Source of the DNA: Oscillospiraceae bacterium
GTDB lineage: Bacteria; Bacillota; Clostridia; Oscillospirales; Oscillospiraceae
Length of the DNA stretch: 64,000 nt
Direction of reading: 5' to 3'
NCBI GenBank assembly: GCA_009780435.1
Contig: WRAB01000010.1
Location: 22,263-86,262 of the forward strand
Shown here: piece by piece, positions 58,902 to 64,000 of the stretch
Layout of the letters: every line of letters begins with the position of its first letter
How positions within the stretch are numbered: position 1 is the stretch's first letter
The notes under the pieces: model-generated
Told to the model about the DNA's origin: nothing
Seen by the model: the letters and a program-made list of their open reading frames with translations, nothing else
Database searches by the model: none
Position numbers and translations under genes: made by a program

Positions 58902-58937
58902 TGTCGACATCATATCACGCGATTTTTGCCTTGTCAA
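58902..58937 (-). promoter_or_regulatory. Promoter and operator of the sugar importer operon
   Basis: TTGACA (58932-58937), 17 bases, TATGAT (58909-58914) on the minus strand. TGTCGACA, a palindrome, covers 58902-58909 at the predicted transcript start and may bind the GntR/FCD protein encoded next door. Confidence 0.65.
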
Positions 58938-59015
58938 CCTTTTTATTGGCTTTTTTAATATGTCTCGCGGTTCTTTCTGCACAAATATTATCTTTTTTCA
59001 CAAAGAATCTTGAAA

Positions 59016-59684
59016 TCAGTCATTCTCCATAAAAAAATTAAAAGGATACTTTTCTGATATTCCATGGAAAAGAGAGTCATGTTTTACAATCAACTCTAAG
59101 ACTTTTTTCTCCTCACGGTTTATCAAGAGATCCACAATCTCATGATGCTCTCTCAGCTGATCCTGGGGACTGATGAGGTCGGTATATTGGGTTGCCTGTA
59201 TAAATTTAATTCGGGTAAAAAGTTCGTTTTCAAATTTAAGAAGCTGCTGGTTCCTGCCAATTTTTATGAGTTCCATATGGAACTCACAGTCTTTTTTAAT
59301 TCTCAGTTCAAAATTTTCCACTTCCGCCGCTTCAAAGCACTCATCTGCCAGAGTCTTCATTTTCAGAAAATTCATTTTGCTCCCGTAAAGCAGCGCAAGC
59401 TTCACTGCCATAATATCGTGGAACACGCGGACAACGCCAATCTGTTCAATCAATTCATCGCTGTAGCTGGCGATTTCCGCATATCTATTCGGATAAATAG
59501 TAATGATCCCCTCATGGGCCAGCCTTTTCATGGCTTCCCGGATTGGTGCGCGACTGCACCCAAATTGTTTGGCGATTTTTTCTTCAGGAATCTTTTCCAA
59601 TGGCTTCAACTCCATAGATAAAATCATTTTCATCAAATATTCGTATACTTGCTCACTAATTATATGCCTGCCCACAACTGTCAC
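59016..59684 (-). CDS. GntR family regulator with FCD domain
   Basis: 222 residues. A winged helix at about 8-75 (ISEQVYEYLMKMILSMELKP; FGCSRAPIREAMKRLAHEGII) and an all-helical FCD effector domain at about 80-215 with possible metal ligands (Asp in VFHDIMA, His in EFHMELI, His in KHDSLFHGI). It lies upstream of the importer operon on the same strand with its own promoter TTGACA (59772-59777), 16 bases, TATAAT (59750-59755). It is probably the repressor of that operon and of itself. Confidence 0.9.
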   Translation of the reverse strand: MTVVGRHIISEQVYEYLMKMILSMELKPLEKIPEEKIAKQFGCSRAPIREAMKRLAHEGIITIYPNRYAEIASYSDELIEQIGVVRVFHDIMAVKLALLYGSKMNFLKMKTLADECFEAAEVENFELRIKKDCEFHMELIKIGRNQQLLKFENELFTRIKFIQATQYTDLISPQDQLREHHEIVDLLINREEKKVLELIVKHDSLFHGISEKYPFNFFMEND

Positions 59685-59854
59685 CCTGTCCTTAATTATT
59701 CGTATTTGCCGCCCCTTTTGGACTGCTGCGCAAATATCTCTCCATGTTAATTATAGTGCAATTTTTTTGATTGTCAACTTCTTCCTAAGTGATCGTAGTG
59801 ATTGATAATTCCGTCGGTTGGAGATAATGAAATAGAACACGAAGGAGGTTTTCT

Positions 59855-60010
59855 ATGCCAAAAGATCAGGCGCAACCGGTCTCAGAAGAGCTTTGGCTCA
59901 ATTATTTTAATAACTATCTTTTCGAGAAGCAGCTTATATCTGAACCCCAACGGAACAAGATGAAAAATCTGATCGGGCGACGGATGTATATCGCAAAAAA
60001 GGAACCCTGA
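59855..60010 (+). CDS. Small SHOCT-like protein next to recombinase
   Basis: 51 residues, MPKDQAQPVSEELWLNYF and on to RRMYIAKKEP. AAGGAGG is seven bases upstream. The segment LWLNYFNNYLFEKQLISEPQ resembles the short helix-turn units of SHOCT-like proteins often found before large serine recombinases in clostridial mobile elements. Its stop overlaps the next tiny gene (TGATG). Function unknown. Confidence 0.65.
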   Translation: MPKDQAQPVSEELWLNYFNNYLFEKQLISEPQRNKMKNLIGRRMYIAKKEP

Positions 60011-60129
60011 TGCAAAAAGCCTTGCCTAAAGCGGACAAGGCTTACATAGATAGATGGCGAGAAGAAACACTCCACGGCATGGCAGCAGAACGGAAACAGG
60101 AAGCCGCTAAGAAGAAAGAAAAATACTAA
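60010..60129 (+). CDS. 39-residue basic peptide co-translated with the preceding gene
   Basis: Begins MQKALPKADKAYIDRWREE and ends in a Lys-rich helix (EAAKKKEKY). The ATG overlaps the previous stop by one base, which suggests translational coupling. A stem AGGGGAGCA/TGCTCCCCT at 60137-60162 follows, probably a terminator. No family recognised. Confidence 0.5.
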   Translation: MQKALPKADKAYIDRWREETLHGMAAERKQEAAKKKEKY

Positions 60130-60277
60130 AGCGTCAAGGGGAGCATTGCAAATTGCTCCCCTAATCTCCGCCTGTACTTACCCATCATCTTGAAGCAATC
60201 AAGAAAGTATCTCTTCCCAATCGACCAATCTCATGCTATAATCAAAACATGAGAAAACGAACTTTGGAGGCGCTCTA

Positions 60278-61969
60278 ATGGATACCTACGACATCCGCCA
60301 GCTCATGCGAACCAAATCTATTTGTGATATTCCTCTGCGTGTGACCTTTTACGCCCGCGTCTCGACAGACAAGGACGAGCAGCTAAACTCGCTGGAGAAT
60401 CAAGTGTCCTACTATCCCAACTTCATCAAAAGCCATCCGAATTGGACATTTGTTTCAGGATATGTGGACGAGGGATTATCAGGTGCGACCACTGCCAAAC
60501 GGGAAAATTTCCACAACATGGTAGGGGATGCCGAGGCGGGGACATTCGATCTCATCATCACGAAAGAGATCACCCGTTTTGCCCGTAACACCTTGGACAG
60601 TATTCAGTACACCCGCAAGCTCTTGTCCTGTGGCGTGGGCGTGTTCTTCCAAAATGACAATATCAACACCTTTGACGAAGATAGCGAACTCCGGCTCACT
60701 ATCATGTCAGGCATTGCACAAGACGAACTGCGGCGGTTATCTAGCCGTGTAAAGTTTGGCCACCAACAGGCTATCAAAAACGGGGTTGTGCTGGGAAATG
60801 GGCGCATGTTTGGGTATGACAAAAACAACAAGCGGCTTGTCATTAACGAATCGGAAGCCAAAATGATACGGGAACTCTTTGCACTCTATGCTACCAACGA
60901 ATACAGCATGAAGCAGATTGAGGATTTGTTCTGGGAGCGGGGGTATCGCAACCACAACGGGAAAAAAATCAGCCACTCCACCATGTCCAACGCCATATCA
61001 AACCCCAAATACAAGGGCTACTATGTTGGGAACAAGGTCAAGATCGTGGACATGTTTACGAAAAAGCAGAAATTCCTCCCGCCGGAGGAATGGGTCATGT
61101 TCAAAGATGAGACAGGTGAAATCGTCCCCGCCATTGTGGATGAGGCGCTGTGGGAGCGGGCAAATGAGGTGCTACAGCGGCGGAGCAAAGATGTAAAACG
61201 CCGCCAAAATCTCGTGAACCATCCAAATCTTCTGACAGGCAAACTTGTTTGCACCCACTGCGGAAGAACCTATTATCGTCGAGATAACAAAGACCGGCTC
61301 GGCAATATTAACAGCCGCTGGGTGTGTAGTGGAAAAATCAACGGCGGGAAAGACGCCTGTCCGTCTTTTGGCATCTACGAAAGCGAGATGAAGCCTGTTT
61401 TGTTTGAGGTGTTCAATGAGACATCTGAAGTTGCCGTCGATAAGCTGATTGAAGTCTATATGGAGCTCTACCAACAACTCGAAGGCAAGAATAGTTTGCA
61501 GGATGACATCAATCAAGTAAAGACAGAGATTGATAGCGAGAACAAGAAAAAGGGCAAACTGCTAACCCTTGTTGCCTCTGAAACAATTTCGGACAAGGAT
61601 TATAAGCTCTTAAATGACGAAGCCAACAAGACAATTAGCGCGCTAGAGCGCACTCTCTTTGAGCTGGAACGAGAGTATGAGTCCAAACAGGAACACAAAG
61701 AGCATTTAGACCATATCCGTAAGGTGCTGGAGCAAGCAAAAAAGGATGCCAAACGGGGCATCATCAACAAAGAATTTGTAGATGCCTATATCGACAAAAT
61801 CTACGCTACTTGCATAGAAGATGATACAACTGACCCACATTTGCTCAAAATGCGTTTGGAAATCAAGATTTTCATCGGGAAAACCACGGAAAAACACCTG
61901 GAAAAATTCAAAGGTCGTACGGGTCACACGAGTAAGAAAATGATCCAGGCGTACGAGAACAACCTGTAA
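60278..61969 (+). CDS. Large serine recombinase
   Basis: 563 residues. Resolvase domain with catalytic Ser29 in YARVSTD and the conserved Arg in EITRFARNTLD; recombinase domain (about 165-270); zinc-ribbon (CTHCGRTYY ... WVCSG ... CPS, about 320-370); long coiled coil (about 395-490). GGAGGCGCTCTA precedes the ATG. Such enzymes integrate or excise transposons, ICEs and phages. Only two tiny genes accompany it, so the element is either very small or a remnant. No att repeat was found by eye. Confidence 0.93.
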   Translation: MDTYDIRQLMRTKSICDIPLRVTFYARVSTDKDEQLNSLENQVSYYPNFIKSHPNWTFVSGYVDEGLSGATTAKRENFHNMVGDAEAGTFDLIITKEITRFARNTLDSIQYTRKLLSCGVGVFFQNDNINTFDEDSELRLTIMSGIAQDELRRLSSRVKFGHQQAIKNGVVLGNGRMFGYDKNNKRLVINESEAKMIRELFALYATNEYSMKQIEDLFWERGYRNHNGKKISHSTMSNAISNPKYKGYYVGNKVKIVDMFTKKQKFLPPEEWVMFKDETGEIVPAIVDEALWERANEVLQRRSKDVKRRQNLVNHPNLLTGKLVCTHCGRTYYRRDNKDRLGNINSRWVCSGKINGGKDACPSFGIYESEMKPVLFEVFNETSEVAVDKLIEVYMELYQQLEGKNSLQDDINQVKTEIDSENKKKGKLLTLVASETISDKDYKLLNDEANKTISALERTLFELEREYESKQEHKEHLDHIRKVLEQAKKDAKRGIINKEFVDAYIDKIYATCIEDDTTDPHLLKMRLEIKIFIGKTTEKHLEKFKGRTGHTSKKMIQAYENNL

Positions 61970-61987
61970 GAAACAGCGAGTTAACAC

Positions 61988-62020
61988 AAAGGGAGAGCCG
62001 AGTCGGCTCTCCCTTTGCGT
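61988..62020 (+). terminator. Intrinsic terminator
   Basis: AAAGGGAGAGCCGA / TCGGCTCTCCCTTT followed by GCGTTTTTG, after the recombinase gene. Confidence 0.85.
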
Positions 62021-62073
62021 TTTTGCCAGCTGTATGATATATTTAAAAAATCACGCAGTGAGAGGTGGATATT

Positions 62074-62952
62074 ATGTATCAACTTTCAAAAGATCAAGTC
62101 ATTTACGCCATGGACCCCACAAATCCCCCCGCGTTGACCGTGGCTCCCAACAGTCGGATCGAATTTGAAACCTGTGACGCCCTATCCGGGCAAATCACAT
62201 CCGAAACCGACCAATTCGACGCTTTGGATTGGAACAGAATCAACCCCGCCACCGGCCCCGTCTACGTGAATGGCGCCGAACCGGGGGATATCTTATCCGT
62301 CAAGATCGAGCAGATCGAGATCGCCGACGTGGGCATCACCATCACGGGCAAGAATATGGGTGTGCTGGGGCATCTGTTTGAGGATACTTTCATCAAAGTG
62401 CTCCCCATCCAACAGGACGAGGCGATTTTCTCCGAACATATCCGCCTGCCTCTCAACAAGATGATCGGCGTCATGGGGACGGCACCGAAAGATACAGCCA
62501 TCAGTTGCGGTGTCCCCGATCTCCACGGCGGCAACATGGACTGTAAAGAGATCAGAGAGGGCGCTACGATCCTCCTGCCGGTCAACGTCCCCGGCGGACT
62601 GTTGGCCTTGGGGGATTTGCACGCAGTGATGGCAGACGGCGAAATCTGTGTCAGCGGCCTGGAGGTCGCCGGAACAGTGACGGTGACTGTGGACGTGATC
62701 AAAGGAAAAACCCTGCCCCTACCCATGATCCTGACGGACACCCACGTCATGGCCCTGGCCTCCCACGAGGATTTAGACGTGGCAGTGGATACGGCAGTTG
62801 CCAACATGGCGGCCTATCTCTGCGAAGAGCACGGCTTCTCAAAATCCGAGGCGGCCATGCTCCTATCCCTTGCGGGGGACGTGCGGATCTGTCAGGTAGT
62901 TGATCCGAAGAAGACGATACGGGTGGAGTTGTGCAGGCGATATATTGCATAG
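62074..62952 (+). CDS. Acetamidase/formamidase family protein
   Basis: 292 residues from the ATG at 62074 (GAGAGGTGG upstream). FmdA_AmdA fold with RINPATGPVYVNGAEPGD, HGGNMDCKEIREGATILLPV (family core, broken here) and GDLHAVMADGEICVSGLEV. Members hydrolyse formamide or acetamide to ammonia and acid, but many relatives are untested. It stands alone after the recombinase terminator. Confidence 0.88.
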   Translation: MYQLSKDQVIYAMDPTNPPALTVAPNSRIEFETCDALSGQITSETDQFDALDWNRINPATGPVYVNGAEPGDILSVKIEQIEIADVGITITGKNMGVLGHLFEDTFIKVLPIQQDEAIFSEHIRLPLNKMIGVMGTAPKDTAISCGVPDLHGGNMDCKEIREGATILLPVNVPGGLLALGDLHAVMADGEICVSGLEVAGTVTVTVDVIKGKTLPLPMILTDTHVMALASHEDLDVAVDTAVANMAAYLCEEHGFSKSEAAMLLSLAGDVRICQVVDPKKTIRVELCRRYIA

Positions 62953-62977
62953 CTCCGCTGCGGATGGGGAGATTACC

Positions 62978-63676
62978 ATGAAAGTTGCAGTGTTCCACGG
63001 TAGCCCTCGAAAAGGGAATACATACCTTGCCACAAAGATATTCCTGGATGAATTGTCATCCTGCGGCGAAGTTCATGTCACTGAATTTTTCATGCCGAAC
63101 GATCTGCCCGCTTTCTGCATCGGATGCACACTGTGTTTTCAGGGGGAGCATGAAAAATGCCCCAACGCACAGTATGTCACGCCGATTTTAGACGCACTCA
63201 TCCACGCAGACGCCCTAGTGTTCGCCACACCCCACTACGGGGCCTGCAGTATGCCGGGGGCTATGAAAATCCTGTTTGATCATATAGATTTTCTCGTATT
63301 AAACGTATCTCCCAGAGAAGAGATGTTTGAGAAGAAAGCGTTTATACTCACGACGGGGGCGGGGTCAACTTCCGCCATTAAGCCCATGAAAAGTTTCCTG
63401 AAACACTGCGGCGTAAACCGTGTGTATTCTCTCGGCGTTCGGATGCTCACAGATCAGTGGGTAAATATGCCGATGGCGAGGCGGACACGCTATGAAACAT
63501 CACTCCGGCGGGCGGCACAGAGGTTTTACAGGGCGCAAAAAGGGCGTCCGTATCTTTCGACGATTGTGTTCTATCACATTGTAAAATCTGTTGTGATGAA
63601 GAAATATATCGGTGCGGGAAATTATCCGTATGAGAATTGGAGAGAAAAGGGGTATTTTGATAAGCGCCCGTTTTAG
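62978..63676 (+). CDS. Flavodoxin-fold NAD(P)H-dependent reductase
   Basis: 232 residues from the ATG at 62978 (GGGGAGATTACC). FMN phosphate loop GSPRKGNTYLA, then CIGCTLCFQGEHEKCP, a Cys set seen in ISF-like flavoproteins, and ATPHYGACSMPGAMKILFDH. The C-terminal 60 residues are basic and aromatic. It probably reduces quinones or serves electron transfer. Confidence 0.85.
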   Translation: MKVAVFHGSPRKGNTYLATKIFLDELSSCGEVHVTEFFMPNDLPAFCIGCTLCFQGEHEKCPNAQYVTPILDALIHADALVFATPHYGACSMPGAMKILFDHIDFLVLNVSPREEMFEKKAFILTTGAGSTSAIKPMKSFLKHCGVNRVYSLGVRMLTDQWVNMPMARRTRYETSLRRAAQRFYRAQKGRPYLSTIVFYHIVKSVVMKKYIGAGNYPYENWREKGYFDKRPF

Positions 63677-64000
63677 CGGTACGGTCTGTAGAACGACCCC
63701 CGCCACATATTCGAGGTTGTACATGGATACACGGCGGGGGTTGCTACGTGCGTTTGATCTTTCGTCTAGTCGCCGAATGAAATTAGCAAACCGATACATC
63801 AATGTTGTGAAATCTTGCCGTGTAATTGGCTGGCCGGTTCCGAAGACTGTTTCACTTTGTCCTAAAACAATACCTTTCCGATATGCCCAAGCTATATATG
63901 GAGCAAACCATGCATTAGCTGGAACATCAACGAATGGCGTATAAACGCAATCCGTCTCATTCGCATATCGGCCATGATACAAACGGAACATTGTTCCAAC
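63500..64000 (-). CDS. C-terminal part of an SLH-domain protein, 3' end doubtful
   Basis: The frame is open from the right edge. Residues near the edge form an SLH domain (FVDVPANAWFAPYIAWAYRKGIVLG; GQPITRQDFTTLMYRFANF). After that the sequence ceases to look like SLH, passes through the stem at 63692-63744 and overlaps the flavoprotein gene on the other strand by 177 bases. The real gene may end near 63750 with a frameshift; in the neighbouring frame a TAG stands there. The beginning lies outside the window. Confidence 0.6.
   Translation of the reverse strand, partial: VGTMFRLYHGRYANETDCVYTPFVDVPANAWFAPYIAWAYRKGIVLGQSETVFGTGQPITRQDFTTLMYRFANFIRRLDERSNARSNPRRVSMYNLEYVAGVVLQTVPLKRALIKIPLFSPILIRIISRTDIFLHHNRFYNVIEHNRRKIRTPFLRPVKPLCRPPE
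63692..63744. terminator. Inverted repeat between convergent genes
   Basis: AACGACCCCCGCC and GGCGGGGGTTGC flank a loop of about 28 bases. It is placed where a terminator for both strands is expected, yet the SLH frame on the minus strand runs through it. Confidence 0.5.

Noticed and set aside
59855..61969. A prophage
   Set aside because: No capsid, terminase, tail, lysis or replication genes; only a recombinase and two tiny frames.

Overview
The window looks like the chromosome of an endospore-forming Firmicute, probably a clostridial (Eubacteriales/Oscillospirales-like) species. The evidence is sigG beside a YlmC/YmxH protein, a SpoIVB-type protease, an alpha/beta-type small acid-soluble spore protein, S-layer-homology (SLH) surface proteins, strong AGGAGG-type ribosome sites, many GTG/TTG starts and good TTGACA/TATAAT promoters. 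I see no rRNA, CRISPR array, insertion sequence or intact prophage. One tRNA (Arg, ACG) and one TPP riboswitch are present.

Layout. 1-5500 (minus): a three-gene MacAB-like exporter (adaptor, ATPase, permease) preceded on the same strand by at least five very small peptide genes, mostly missed by ordinary length cut-offs. The peptides form a tandemly duplicated cassette of M-F-G-A-G and M-L-G-(S/T)-G hydrophobic peptides of 29-34 residues with recurrent hairpins. This is the most promising undescribed system here. 5.8-11.1 kb (plus): three paralogous secreted SLH proteins sharing a DUF6273-like N-terminal domain, two with extremely cysteine-rich repeat blocks. 11.2-17.6 kb: a sugar or cyclitol catabolic regulon (cupin glucose-6-phosphate isomerase, AroE-like dehydrogenase, FucI-like isomerase, TIM-barrel isomerase, Gfo/Idh/MocA dehydrogenase) around a GntR/UTRA regulator, with a shared TGTAATTACA-type operator candidate. 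17.7-19.2 kb: an AT-rich metallo-beta-lactamase-fold gene abutting tRNA-Arg.

19.3-25.2 kb: ylmC, sigG, then a TPP-riboswitch-controlled thiSFGHED operon. 25.3-36.9 kb: an ABC exporter, a two-component system, an ECF sigma/anti-sigma pair, patB-cysK, spoIVB and a LysM/M14 peptidoglycan endopeptidase. 37.0-41.7 kb: a PfkB kinase, nadB-nadC, and two uncharacterised genes, one a cysteine-rich probable Fe-S protein. 41.8-46.9 kb: a flotillin/NfeD pair, a ribbon-helix-helix protein, bioY, an unknown gene with a tandem-OB-fold SSB-like protein, and a spore protein with an abnormal C-terminus. 47-50.7 kb: a DUF4143 ATPase and topoisomerase III.

50.8-59.7 kb (minus): a second carbohydrate regulon with a ribose-type ABC importer, a Gfo/Idh/MocA dehydrogenase, a creatinase/M24-fold protein lacking the usual metal ligands, an SDR dehydrogenase and a divergent-family GntR/FCD regulator. 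59.8-62 kb: two tiny genes and a large serine recombinase, probably the remains of a mobile element. 62-64 kb: a formamidase-like hydrolase, a flavodoxin-fold reductase and the C-terminal part of another SLH protein running off the right edge. A dispersed CCCCGCC-loop-GGCGGGG palindrome occurs at least six times, mostly between genes and once inside the 3' end of thiE.
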